From Citrobacter freundii (GTDB taxonomy: Bacteria > Pseudomonadota > Gammaproteobacteria > Enterobacterales > Enterobacteriaceae), in assembly GCF_029717145.1 (NCBI RefSeq), contig NZ_CP099222.1, forward strand, positions 2,356,001-2,420,000: a stretch of DNA of 64,000 nucleotides, written 5' to 3'. Numbering within the stretch: the first letter of the stretch is position 1; every line of letters starts with the position of its first letter. A model generated the notes under the pieces. The model had not been told where the DNA came from, did not search any database, and worked only from the letters and a program-made list of their open reading frames with translations. Below are positions 53,351-61,509 of this stretch, one piece after another. Position numbers and translations under genes: made by a program.

Positions 53351-54281
53351 ACGCTCCCAGACGCTTCACGAACGCCAGATACAGTGCGATTAATACAATC
53401 GGCACCAGGGTGAATGCCGCCGCCATTGGCATGTTGCCGATAGCCCCTTGTTGCGAATAGACCATGTTGCCGATGAAAAAACCCGGCGGCCCCACCAGTT
53501 GCGGCACAATAAAATCACCCAGCGTCAGCGAGAAGGTAAAGATTGAACCAGCAGCAATACCGGGGATAGCCAGCGGCAGCACTACATAGCGGAAGGTCTG
53601 ACGCGGGCGGGCGCCCAAATCCGCCGAAGCCTGCAGCAATGACGGCGGTAACCGTTCCAGCGCAGCCTGTACCGGCAGGATCATAAAAGGTAGCCAGATG
53701 TAGACGAAAACCAGAAAACGCCCTAATCCTGACGTCGACAGCGTATTCCCGCCCACGGCTGGCAGCGTCAGAAACGCGGTCAGGATCGGCTCCAGCCCGA
53801 GATGGGTTAAAAACCACTGCGCCACGCCGTCTTTAGCCAACAGCAACGTCCACGCGTAGGCTTTGACGATATAGCTGGCCCACATTGGCAACATGACGGC
53901 GATGTAAAAAAAGGCTTTCATCTTGCCGCTGGTGTAACGCGCCATATACCACGCCATCGGAAACGCCAGAATGGCGCTGGCAATAGTCACCGCTATTGCC
54001 ATGGTCAACGTGCGTAAAATGATGTCGTAATTCGCCGGGTTAAACAGCGCCTGCAGGTTCGCCAGCGTCAGATCTGGCGTAACGGACATGGTGAAATCGT
54101 CAAAGGTATAAAACCCTTGCCACAGTAATGTCAGCAATGAACCAAAGTAGACGACACCAAACCACATCAGCGGTCCGAGCAGCAGTAAAAACAGCCCCAG
54201 CCCCGGATTACGCCAGAAATAGCCCGAGATTTTGTTCAACCTGGTGGTCTGGGGAGGTGAATGTAAAACGTTCATCGCCAT
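53337..54281 (-). CDS. ydcU: Putrescine/spermidine-type ABC permease YdcU
   Basis: A 314-residue PotB-class permease. The N-terminal segment begins [20 protein letters not shown], and the EAA loop is [20 protein letters not shown] near residue 215. It starts directly after the ydcT stop with no gap, so its expression is coupled. Partner of YdcV in the membrane. Confidence 0.94.
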   Translation of the reverse strand: MAMNVLHSPPQTTRLNKISGYFWRNPGLGLFLLLLGPLMWFGVVYFGSLLTLLWQGFYTFDDFTMSVTPDLTLANLQALFNPANYDIILRTLTMAIAVTIASAILAFPMAWYMARYTSGKMKAFFYIAVMLPMWASYIVKAYAWTLLLAKDGVAQWFLTHLGLEPILTAFLTLPAVGGNTLSTSGLGRFLVFVYIWLPFMILPVQAALERLPPSLLQASADLGARPRQTFRYVVLPLAIPGIAAGSIFTFSLTLGDFIVPQLVGPPGFFIGNMVYSQQGAIGNMPMAAAFTLVPIVLIALYLAFVKRLGAFDAL

Positions 54282-55298
54282 TCACCTCTCCTCAACCAGC
54301 GGGACCATCACGTCACGTGACCACGAGGCCATGACCTGCTGACCCGGCGACAGCGTTGACGGCAGCATTTCTCCCGTCAGGTTCGCCTGGCTTACCAGCA
54401 ACTTTTCGCCACCAGCCAGTTTTAGCTCAAACCGTGTCGCGGCCCCCTGATACTGCACCGCCTGAATAACGCCCGGCGCCTGCACTTCTGCGCCAGGATC
54501 ATTCAAGCGAATGTGTTCCGGGCGCAGAGAGAACATTCCCTGCAGGCCGCAGACATTCGCCGACATGGCGGTATCAAAGACGTTTGATGTCCCGACAAAG
54601 CTCGCCACAAACGGCGTGCGTGGGCGCATATAGAGTTCACGGGGAGAGTCCACTTGCTCAATGCGGCCGTTATTAAACACCGCCACGCGATCGGACATCG
54701 ACAGCGCCTCACCCTGATCGTGGGTGACAAAAATGAAGGTGATACCCAGCGCCTGCTGTAGTTTTTTCAATTCCAACTGCATCTGTTCACGCAGTTTAAG
54801 ATCCAGCGCCCCAAGCGGTTCATCCAGCAGCAGCACGCGTGGTTCATTAACCAGCGCGCGGGCGATCGCCACGCGCTGGCGCTGTCCACCGGAAAGCTGC
54901 GACGGTTTACGCTCATAAACGAAGCCGAGCGCCACCTTCTCCAGTGCTTCTCGCGCTTTGGCATGGCGCTGTTTTTTATCCATCCCTTTAACCATCAACC
55001 CATAGGCCACGTTATCGAGGATCGACATATGCGGAAACAACGCGTAATCCTGAAATACCGTGTTGACGTCCCGCTCCCAGGGCGGCAACTCGCTGGCCTG
55101 CTTGCCAAAAATGCTAATTGCACCGCCTGACAGCTGTTCAAAACCAGCTATCAGGCGCAGACAGGTAGTTTTGCCAGAGCCGGATGGCCCCAGCATAGAG
55201 AAAAACTCACCATCGTTAATCGCAATACTGACCCCATCGACGGCACGAACATCCCCGTACAATCGCGAGACATTGTTAAATTCCACTGCGTACGTCAT
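54282..55298 (-). CDS. ydcT: ABC transporter ATPase YdcT
   Basis: A 338-residue ATPase of the PotA/CUT1 type with C-terminal TOBE domain. Walker A is GPSGSGKTT, signature QLSGGQRQRVAIARAL, Walker B VLLLDEPLGALDLK and H-loop IFVTHDQGEALS; the regulatory TOBE part begins around residue 250 (SLRPEHIRLND). It energises the YdcUV channel. It lies 16 bp after ydcS. Confidence 0.95.
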   Translation of the reverse strand: MTYAVEFNNVSRLYGDVRAVDGVSIAINDGEFFSMLGPSGSGKTTCLRLIAGFEQLSGGAISIFGKQASELPPWERDVNTVFQDYALFPHMSILDNVAYGLMVKGMDKKQRHAKAREALEKVALGFVYERKPSQLSGGQRQRVAIARALVNEPRVLLLDEPLGALDLKLREQMQLELKKLQQALGITFIFVTHDQGEALSMSDRVAVFNNGRIEQVDSPRELYMRPRTPFVASFVGTSNVFDTAMSANVCGLQGMFSLRPEHIRLNDPGAEVQAPGVIQAVQYQGAATRFELKLAGGEKLLVSQANLTGEMLPSTLSPGQQVMASWSRDVMVPLVEER

Positions 55299-55314
55299 AA
55301 AACCCCCAGCGGAA

Positions 55315-56460
55315 TCAGCGACCGCCCATAATGGCTATGTAATCTTGCGTCCAGCGACTGTAAGGAACGAACTTGCCCCCTTCGGCGATCGGCGTTTTCC
55401 AGAAGGCGATTTTGTCGAAATAGCTATAGCCATTGGTTTCACATCCTTTTTCACCCAGCAGCGGGCTGGCTTTGCATCCCTCAGGCACGACCGGCAGCGA
55501 TCCAAACCAGGCGGCAACGTCGCCCTGCACTTTCGGGGTTAATGACCAGTTCATCCATTTGTAAGCACAGACCGGATGTTTTGCTTCGCTGTGCAACATG
55601 GTGGTATCCGCCCAACCGGTAACCCCTTCTTTTGGGAAGACGGTGGCGACAGGTTGCCCTTCAGCCTTCAGGGCGTTAGCCTGATAAGGCCATGCGCTGG
55701 AGGCGACAACACCTTCGTTTTTAAAATCACTCATTTGCACGGTGGTGTCATGCCAGTAGCGATGGACCAGACTATGCTGATCTCTCAGGACCTTAATGAC
55801 GGCCTGATACTGTTTCTCGGTCAGCTGATAGGGGTCGGTAATGCCCAGTTGTGGTTGGGTGGCTTTAACAAATAACGCCGTATCTGCGATATAAATCGGA
55901 CCGTCGTAAGCCTGGACGCGCCCTTTATTGCTTTTGCCGTCTTCCAGCGTTTGCGCTACAAACACCACTTTCCAGCTATCCGGCGGCGTTGGGAAGGTCT
56001 TGGTGTTGTACATCAGCAGGTTTGGCCCCCACTGATACGGTGTGCCGTACACTTTTCCCCCGACGTTAAACCATTCACCGTTGACTACACGCGGATCGAT
56101 GATTTTCCAGTTCGGAATAAGTGCAGTATTAATAGGTTGAACACGTTTCCCCATAATTAAACGCAGTGACGCGTCACCGGATGCCGTGACCAGGTCATAT
56201 CCGCCTTTTGCCATCAGGCTAACCATTTCGTCTGAGGTAGCCGCCGTTTTTACATTCACCGCGCAGCCCGTTTCCTTCTCAAACTGTGAGACCCAGTCAT
56301 ATTGTTTATCCGTTTGGCCACGTTCGATATACCCCGGCCAGGCAATAATATCCAGGCGTCCTTCTGGTTTATCTAATGATGTTGGGGGTTCAGCTGCGTG
56401 GGCGGTCATCAGTGTCATACTGAGCGCACACAGGCTCGTGAGGGCAAATTGCTTGCTCAT
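55315..56460 (-). CDS. ydcS: Periplasmic binding protein YdcS
   Basis: A 381-residue polyamine-type (family 1) binding protein with a Sec signal peptide (MSKQFALTSLCALSMTLMTA, cleavage after HA-A near residue 22). It matches E. coli YdcS throughout (LDIIAWPGYIERGQTDKQYD, YDLVTASGDASLRLIMGKRV). YdcS is also reported to act as a poly-3-hydroxybutyrate synthase in E. coli. It is first in the ydcSTUV-patD operon, followed by no large gap. Four cysteines in the mature part could form two disulfides. Confidence 0.95.
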   Translation of the reverse strand: MSKQFALTSLCALSMTLMTAHAAEPPTSLDKPEGRLDIIAWPGYIERGQTDKQYDWVSQFEKETGCAVNVKTAATSDEMVSLMAKGGYDLVTASGDASLRLIMGKRVQPINTALIPNWKIIDPRVVNGEWFNVGGKVYGTPYQWGPNLLMYNTKTFPTPPDSWKVVFVAQTLEDGKSNKGRVQAYDGPIYIADTALFVKATQPQLGITDPYQLTEKQYQAVIKVLRDQHSLVHRYWHDTTVQMSDFKNEGVVASSAWPYQANALKAEGQPVATVFPKEGVTGWADTTMLHSEAKHPVCAYKWMNWSLTPKVQGDVAAWFGSLPVVPEGCKASPLLGEKGCETNGYSYFDKIAFWKTPIAEGGKFVPYSRWTQDYIAIMGGR

Positions 56461-56790
56461 AACGTCTTACTCCTGTCGAAAAAAAATAATGAGCGGCAGC
56501 CTTGCCGTAAATATATGTCCTTTCCTAAAAGTAGTCGGGGTGTTGGCAGCGTTCCTGCTGGCGCAAGGAAATTTAATCAGGTTGTGAGCTAACGCTCATT
56601 ACGCTGTCAGTTATTGCAACGTTATTAAATCTTCTGGAGTATAGACAACGAGTTAGATGCACGAAGGGGAATAATTAGAGGTATTGATATTTTGTATGGT
56701 TGCACCTGAAGAAATAACATCGTGATTTTACTGGTGCTATTTCAAAAATAAGAATGGGCTATTCTTTTATATTGAATAGCCCATTCATTA
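56461..56790. other. ydcS promoter region and ydcR end
   Basis: 330 bases between the ydcS start and the ydcR stop. The left part should hold the promoter of the ydcSTUV-patD operon; I see no clear sigma-70 consensus. The right end holds the ydcR terminator (56742-56786). Confidence 0.5.
56742..56786 (-). terminator. Terminator of ydcR
   Basis: GAATGGGCTATTC (56752-56764) and GAATAGCCCATTC (56774-56786) form a 13-base-pair stem with a nine-base loop; the minus strand then runs into TTATTTTTG. It directly follows the ydcR stop. Confidence 0.88.
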
Positions 56791-58200
56791 TTATTTCATC
56801 ATCTCGCGAATTAATTTCCCAAGTTGTTTCACGGCCTGCTCTTCGCGTTCTCCCCAGTGCCATGCGGTATTGAAGCGAAAGAAGCGTGTCCAGGTTCCTG
56901 ACGTCGAGAACATTTTCCCCGGTGCAATGCTGATATGGTGCGCCAGTGCCTGCGTGCTGAGCTCGCCCGCATCAAGCGGTTCAGGCAGTTCGAGCCACAG
57001 AAAATAGCCGCTATCGCTATGATGAATTTTGACTTCCGCCGGAAGATGGCGCAGCAGCGTTTGCCAGGCTTGCTGTTTGCGTTCTGCCAGTTGACGACGT
57101 AGCCGACGCAAATGCGCGTCATAACGCCGGGTAGAGAGGTAATCCACCAATGCGAGTTGCATCGGGGAACTGGTTGATAAGGTGCTCATCAACTGAAGCC
57201 GCTGAATGCGCCGCGCATGCTTCCCCGCCGCCACCCAGCCAACGCGAAATCCGGGCACCAGGCATTTTGAAAACGACGAACAGTGTAGCACTCTGTCGCC
57301 ACGATCCCAGGCTTTGGCGGGCAGCGGTTTTTCACGGCCAAAATACAGCTCGCTGTAAACATCATCCTCGATCAGCATCACGTTGTATTTTTCCAGCAAC
57401 GCGACCAGATGGGCCTTTTTCTCTGCGCTGAGCGTAAATCCCAACGGGTTTTGGCTGTTGGTCATCAGCCAGCAAGCCTTCACCGGATACTCTTGTAAAG
57501 CCTGCTCCAGTGCGACGAGATCGAACCCATCCTTGACGTCGGTGGCAACAGACAGCGCTTTTAAACGTAGCCTTTCAAGCGCCTGCAAGGCGCCGTAAAA
57601 ACAGGGATTTTCGACAATCACCCAGTCGCCAGGTTCGGTCACCGCTTGCAGGCTCAGGTTGAGGGCTTCCAGCGCCCCGGCGGTAATCACAATGTCATCC
57701 GGCGAAATAGTGATCCCCTGCTGGGCATAGCGACGGGCAATGGCATTACGCAATTCGGCATTACCCGGCGGCAGGTTTTCAATCACGCTCATTGCCGTCG
57801 CCGTTTTGCTCACCTGCGCCAACGAACGGTTAAGCTGCTGCAGGGGAAATAAACGGGGGTCGGGAAATGCGGACGCAAACGGCATCACCGAAGCATCCCG
57901 GCTGGCCTGCAGCATGTCAAAAATATACGTGTTGATATCGACCGCTTCATCGCGCACAACCTGCGATTGCGGGGTTGCCGACTCACGTTCGGGCCGCGCG
58001 GCAACATAATAGCCGGATTGCGGCCGCGCAATGATCCGCCCCTGACTTTCCAGCAGCTGATAAGCATGGCCGACGGTCATAAAACTCATCCCACTGGTCG
58101 CCACCTGTTCACGTAAAGAAGGTAGACGATCGCCGGGTTGCCAGACGCCAGAGGCGATTTGATCGCGAATTTGTTCCGCCAGCCGTTGATATTTTTTCAT
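56791..58200 (-). CDS. ydcR: MocR-type regulator YdcR (GntR HTH + aminotransferase domain)
   Basis: A 469-residue protein with an N-terminal GntR winged helix (YQRLAEQIRDQIASGVWQPG, DRLPSLREQV, residues 4-70) and a fold-type I aminotransferase domain (about 95-465). The PLP lysine is in the block HCSSFSKCLVPGFRVGW and the PLP aspartate region is LIEDDVYSELYFG. MocR proteins use PLP and an amino acid or amine as effector. It matches E. coli YdcR; the neighbouring ydcSTUV-patD genes are its expected target. It is divergent from a bd-oxidase operon, which it might also control. Confidence 0.93.
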   Translation of the reverse strand: MKKYQRLAEQIRDQIASGVWQPGDRLPSLREQVATSGMSFMTVGHAYQLLESQGRIIARPQSGYYVAARPERESATPQSQVVRDEAVDINTYIFDMLQASRDASVMPFASAFPDPRLFPLQQLNRSLAQVSKTATAMSVIENLPPGNAELRNAIARRYAQQGITISPDDIVITAGALEALNLSLQAVTEPGDWVIVENPCFYGALQALERLRLKALSVATDVKDGFDLVALEQALQEYPVKACWLMTNSQNPLGFTLSAEKKAHLVALLEKYNVMLIEDDVYSELYFGREKPLPAKAWDRGDRVLHCSSFSKCLVPGFRVGWVAAGKHARRIQRLQLMSTLSTSSPMQLALVDYLSTRRYDAHLRRLRRQLAERKQQAWQTLLRHLPAEVKIHHSDSGYFLWLELPEPLDAGELSTQALAHHISIAPGKMFSTSGTWTRFFRFNTAWHWGEREEQAVKQLGKLIREMMK

Positions 58201-58272
58201 GATGATTCTCGGGAGTCAGATGCAGGTGACGCTCGCAGTGTATATCAGTCAATAAAATTAACAACATTCTGA

Positions 58273-58466
58273 CAACTGTTATGGGATTGTGTTTTTACTG
58301 CATTGTGAACGAAAGCGGTTAACCACATGCTCACACCGCGAGCCTGCACAGCATCAATTTTCGTCGCGTGCTTTAAATAGAATAAATAATTGATTTTATG
58401 GGTGTTTAAAAAATGAAGTTTTCATATCAGTACCACTAACAAATAACAGCACAGCAACTGTTATGG
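58273..58466. promoter_or_regulatory. Direct repeats in the ydcR-bd oxidase divergent region
   Basis: The 12-mer CAACTGTTATGG is present twice in the same direction, at 58273-58284 and 58455-58466, with a partial copy GAACTGTT at 58474-58481. MocR regulators often bind direct repeats, so these are candidate YdcR sites, one near each gene start. The 350-bp region (58201-58550) also holds the promoters of both operons. Confidence 0.5.
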
Positions 58467-58550
58467 TTAAAAAGAACTGTTCTGTTTCTGCCCCCCACTG
58501 TTCCTCAGGCATAGAATTGCGCTAAATCAATTTTGCCTGCGGAGTTAAGC

Positions 58551-59954
58551 ATGTTCGGTCTTGACGCGTTTCACCTGGCGCGCATCCAGTTCGCGTTTAC
58601 GGTGTCGTTTCACATCATCTTTCCGGCCATTACTATCGGTCTTGCCAGCTATCTGGCGGTGCTTGAAGGTCTGTGGCTGAAAACCAAAAATCCCACCTGG
58701 CGTTCGCTGTATCATTTCTGGTCTAAAATATTCGCCGTCAACTTTGGTATGGGCGTGGTTTCGGGCCTGGTAATGGCCTACCAGTTCGGTACCAACTGGA
58801 GCGGTTTTTCCGAGTTCGCCGGGAGTATCACCGGGCCGCTGCTGACCTATGAAGTACTGACCGCCTTCTTCCTCGAGGCAGGATTCCTTGGCGTGATGCT
58901 GTTTGGCTGGCAGCGCGTGGGTCCAGGTCTGCACTTCTTCGCCACCTGTATGGTCGCGCTGGGCACCATTATTTCAACTTTCTGGATCCTCGCCTCCAAC
59001 AGCTGGATGCAAACACCGCAGGGTTACGAAATTATCAACGGACAAGTCGTGCCGGTGGACTGGTTTGCCGTCATCTTCAATCCGTCCTTCCCCTATCGTC
59101 TACTGCATATGTCCGTCGCCGCCTTCCTGAGCAGCGCCCTGTTTGTCGCGGCGTCGGCGGCCTGGCATCTATTACGTGGAAATAATACGCCGGCAATTCG
59201 TGCCATGTTTTCAATGGCCCTGTGGATGATGCTGATCGTCGCCCCGTTACAGGCGTTGATTGGCGATATGCATGGACTTAATACCCTGAAGCATCAACCC
59301 GCCAAGATTGCCGCCATTGAAGGTCACTGGGAAAACGTGCCCGGTGAACCGACCCCGCTGTTGCTGTTCGGCTGGCCGGATATGGAACAGGAGCGCACCC
59401 GCTACGGACTGGCAATACCCGCGCTGGGCAGCCTGATTTTGACCCACAGTCTGGATAAACAAGTTCCGGCTCTGAAAGAATTTCCGAAAGAAGATCGTCC
59501 TAACTCCACCATGGTGTTCTGGTCATTTCGCATTATGGCGGGGCTGGGGATGTTGATGATCTTGCTCGGCACATTTGCCCTGTGGCTGCGCTACAAACAA
59601 CGCCTGTATACCTCGCGTCCTTTCCTGCGCTTCGCACTATGGATGGGACCCTCCGGTCTGATTGCCATTCTGGCCGGATGGGTGACCACCGAAGTTGGTC
59701 GTCAGCCGTGGGTTGTTTACGGCCTGCAACGGACGGCGGATGCGGTTTCCGCACATGGCGATTTGCACATGAGCATCAGCCTGATGGCCTTCTTTGTGGT
59801 TTACAGTTCGGTCTTCGGTGTGGGCTACAGCTACATGATCCGCCTGATCCGTAAAGGACCGCAGGAAGATGACCCGACGAGTCCGCCAACGGGTACTCCT
59901 GCACGACCGCTTTCCGCTGCGGTCCTCGATTCTCAACCGGAGGCACATCGCTAA
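58551..59954 (+). CDS. Cytochrome bd-type quinol oxidase subunit I (CIO-like)
   Basis: A 467-residue CydA-family protein. His21 in TVSFHIIFPAITIG is the expected haem b595 ligand, the GRQPW motif is present (TEVGRQPWVVYGLQR) near residue 385, and a short quinol loop indicates the CIO (cyanide-insensitive oxidase) branch instead of the long-loop E. coli CydA. It oxidises ubiquinol and reduces oxygen to water without proton pumping. ATG 58551 follows CGGAG; an upstream TTG in frame is not needed. The stop overlaps the next start (ATGG) by one base. Confidence 0.92.
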   Translation: MFGLDAFHLARIQFAFTVSFHIIFPAITIGLASYLAVLEGLWLKTKNPTWRSLYHFWSKIFAVNFGMGVVSGLVMAYQFGTNWSGFSEFAGSITGPLLTYEVLTAFFLEAGFLGVMLFGWQRVGPGLHFFATCMVALGTIISTFWILASNSWMQTPQGYEIINGQVVPVDWFAVIFNPSFPYRLLHMSVAAFLSSALFVAASAAWHLLRGNNTPAIRAMFSMALWMMLIVAPLQALIGDMHGLNTLKHQPAKIAAIEGHWENVPGEPTPLLLFGWPDMEQERTRYGLAIPALGSLILTHSLDKQVPALKEFPKEDRPNSTMVFWSFRIMAGLGMLMILLGTFALWLRYKQRLYTSRPFLRFALWMGPSGLIAILAGWVTTEVGRQPWVVYGLQRTADAVSAHGDLHMSISLMAFFVVYSSVFGVGYSYMIRLIRKGPQEDDPTSPPTGTPARPLSAAVLDSQPEAHR

Positions 59955-60964
59955 TGGGTATTGATTTATCAGTTATCTGGTTCGTTATCATCGTGTTCGC
60001 CACGCTGATGTATATCGTGATGGATGGTTTCGACCTTGGGATTGGCATTTTATTTCCGGCCATTCAGGACCCCGACGATCGCGATGTGATGGTCAACAGC
60101 GTCGCGCCGGTCTGGGACGGCAATGAAACCTGGCTGGTGCTGGGGGGCGCAGGCTTGTTTGGTGCCTTTCCGCTGGCCTACGCGGTGATCGTCGATGCGC
60201 TGACCATCCCCTTAACCCTGATGCTAATCGGCCTGATTTTTCGCGGTGTGGCCTTTGAGTTTCGTTTCAAAGCAACGCCCGCACACCGGCCATTCTGGGA
60301 TAAAGCGTTTATATGCGGTTCAATCCTCGCCACCTTTACCCAGGGCGTTGTCGTCGGTGCGGTGCTTAATGGATTCTCAGTCAGCGGACGCAGCTACAGC
60401 GGCGGACCTTTCGACTGGCTCACCCCTTTCACACTGTTTTGCGGCGTGGGCCTGGTAGTGGCCTATGCGCTGCTGGGTGCGACATGGCTGGTGATGAAAA
60501 GCGAAAATCCACTACAGGATAAAATGCGCAACGCCGCCAAAAAACTGCTGCTGGCGTTGCTGGTCGTCATTGCCATTATCAGCCTGTGGACACCGCTGGC
60601 GCACAGCGCCATTGCCGATCGCTGGTTTAGCCTGCCAAACCTGTGGTTCCTGATGCCGGTTCCACTCCTGGTCGCGCTGATCAGTCTGTGGTTGTGGCGT
60701 TCGCTGGGCCAGCAGCACAGCCATGCACTGGCGTTTATCCTGACGCTGGGGCTAATTTTCCTCGGTTTCAGCGGACTGGGGATCAGCATCTGGCCGCATA
60801 TCATTCCACCGTCCATCACCCTCTGGCAGGCGGTAGCCCCGCCACAAAGTCAGGGCTTTATGCTGGTAGGTGCCTTATTGATCATCCCAATAATTCTCGT
60901 CTACACCTTCTGGAGCTATTACGTTTTTCGCGGCAAAGTTCAACCTGGTGAGGGGTATCATTGA
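59954..60964 (+). CDS. Cytochrome bd-type quinol oxidase subunit II (CIO-like)
   Basis: A 336-residue CydB-family membrane protein with about eight or nine segments. The family start is visible (IWFVIIVFATLMYIVMDGFDLGIGI) and the conserved VAPVWDGNETWLVLGGAGLF near residue 48. It is shorter than E. coli CydB (379), in agreement with the CIO branch. It forms the oxidase with subunit I and shares single overlapping bases with the genes on both sides. Confidence 0.93.
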   Translation: MGIDLSVIWFVIIVFATLMYIVMDGFDLGIGILFPAIQDPDDRDVMVNSVAPVWDGNETWLVLGGAGLFGAFPLAYAVIVDALTIPLTLMLIGLIFRGVAFEFRFKATPAHRPFWDKAFICGSILATFTQGVVVGAVLNGFSVSGRSYSGGPFDWLTPFTLFCGVGLVVAYALLGATWLVMKSENPLQDKMRNAAKKLLLALLVVIAIISLWTPLAHSAIADRWFSLPNLWFLMPVPLLVALISLWLWRSLGQQHSHALAFILTLGLIFLGFSGLGISIWPHIIPPSITLWQAVAPPQSQGFMLVGALLIIPIILVYTFWSYYVFRGKVQPGEGYH

Positions 60965-61089
60965 TGCAACAATCAATCTGGAAACGCCTGATGTGGCTGG
61001 TGATCCTGTGGGGCGGCAGCGTGCTGGCCCTGGCCGCTGTTGGCATGGTCTTCCGTGTGCTGATGACGGCAGCAGGTTTTAAGTCCTGA
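60964..61089 (+). CDS. DUF2474 small subunit of the bd-type oxidase
   Basis: A 41-residue protein (MQQSIWKRLMWLVILWGGSV then LALAAVGMVFRVLMTAAGFK) with one membrane helix. It starts on the stop codon of subunit II (TGATG) and matches the DUF2474 proteins typical of CIO-type operons, the counterpart of CydX in E. coli. It probably stabilises the haem site of the oxidase. Confidence 0.88.
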   Translation: MQQSIWKRLMWLVILWGGSVLALAAVGMVFRVLMTAAGFKS

Positions 61090-61105
61090 GTCTGCATTCA
61101 TATTG

Positions 61106-61130
61106 GTCGGGTAGCGTAGCGTTACCCGAC
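61106..61130. other. Hairpin after the bd-type oxidase operon
   Basis: GTCGGGTA (61106-61113) and TACCCGAC (61123-61130) form an eight-base-pair stem with a nine-base loop, 17 bases after the last stop codon. No T run follows (AGCTAAAATCCC), so it is a weak terminator or an mRNA-protecting stem. Confidence 0.55.
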
Positions 61131-61275
61131 AGCTAAAATCCCAACGTTATATAAACAAAAATGCAATAACCGGCGAATTGATGAAACATCGATTGCCTTT
61201 AACTCGATTAAATAATGAAATAGTCACTCGACGAAATTACCGCAATTTTTGTTAAAACGTACCAGAGGGTGAATG

Positions 61276-61506
61276 ATGTTTAAGAAAGGGTTAACAGTGT
61301 TATTGCTGAGCAGTGCGCTTTTTTCTGGCCAGCTTTTCGCTACTAATCAGGGACATGAATATCTTCAGGTGCAGGATGCCGATCACTTATTACGTCACAC
61401 GGCTGACAGCGATGAACTGCGTATGACGGCGGAAGAATCCGCCGCCGATCTCCGCGAACACCATCACTGGCAAAAATCACGCAAACCCGATACCCATCAA
61501 AGTTAA
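61276..61506 (+). CDS. yncJ: YncJ, small periplasmic protein
   Basis: A 76-residue protein with Sec signal peptide (MFKKGLTVLLLSSALFSGQL, cleavage near Ala23) and a short, charged mature part (DADHLLRHTADSDELRMTAE, HHHWQKSRKP) like E. coli YncJ. In E. coli YncJ is linked to envelope-stress (Cpx) induction. ATG 61276 is better spaced from AGAGGG than the in-frame ATG at 61273. It is convergent with rlhA with only three bases between the stop codons and no room for a terminator. Confidence 0.9.
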   Translation: MFKKGLTVLLLSSALFSGQLFATNQGHEYLQVQDADHLLRHTADSDELRMTAEESAADLREHHHWQKSRKPDTHQS

Positions 61507-61509
61507 CGC

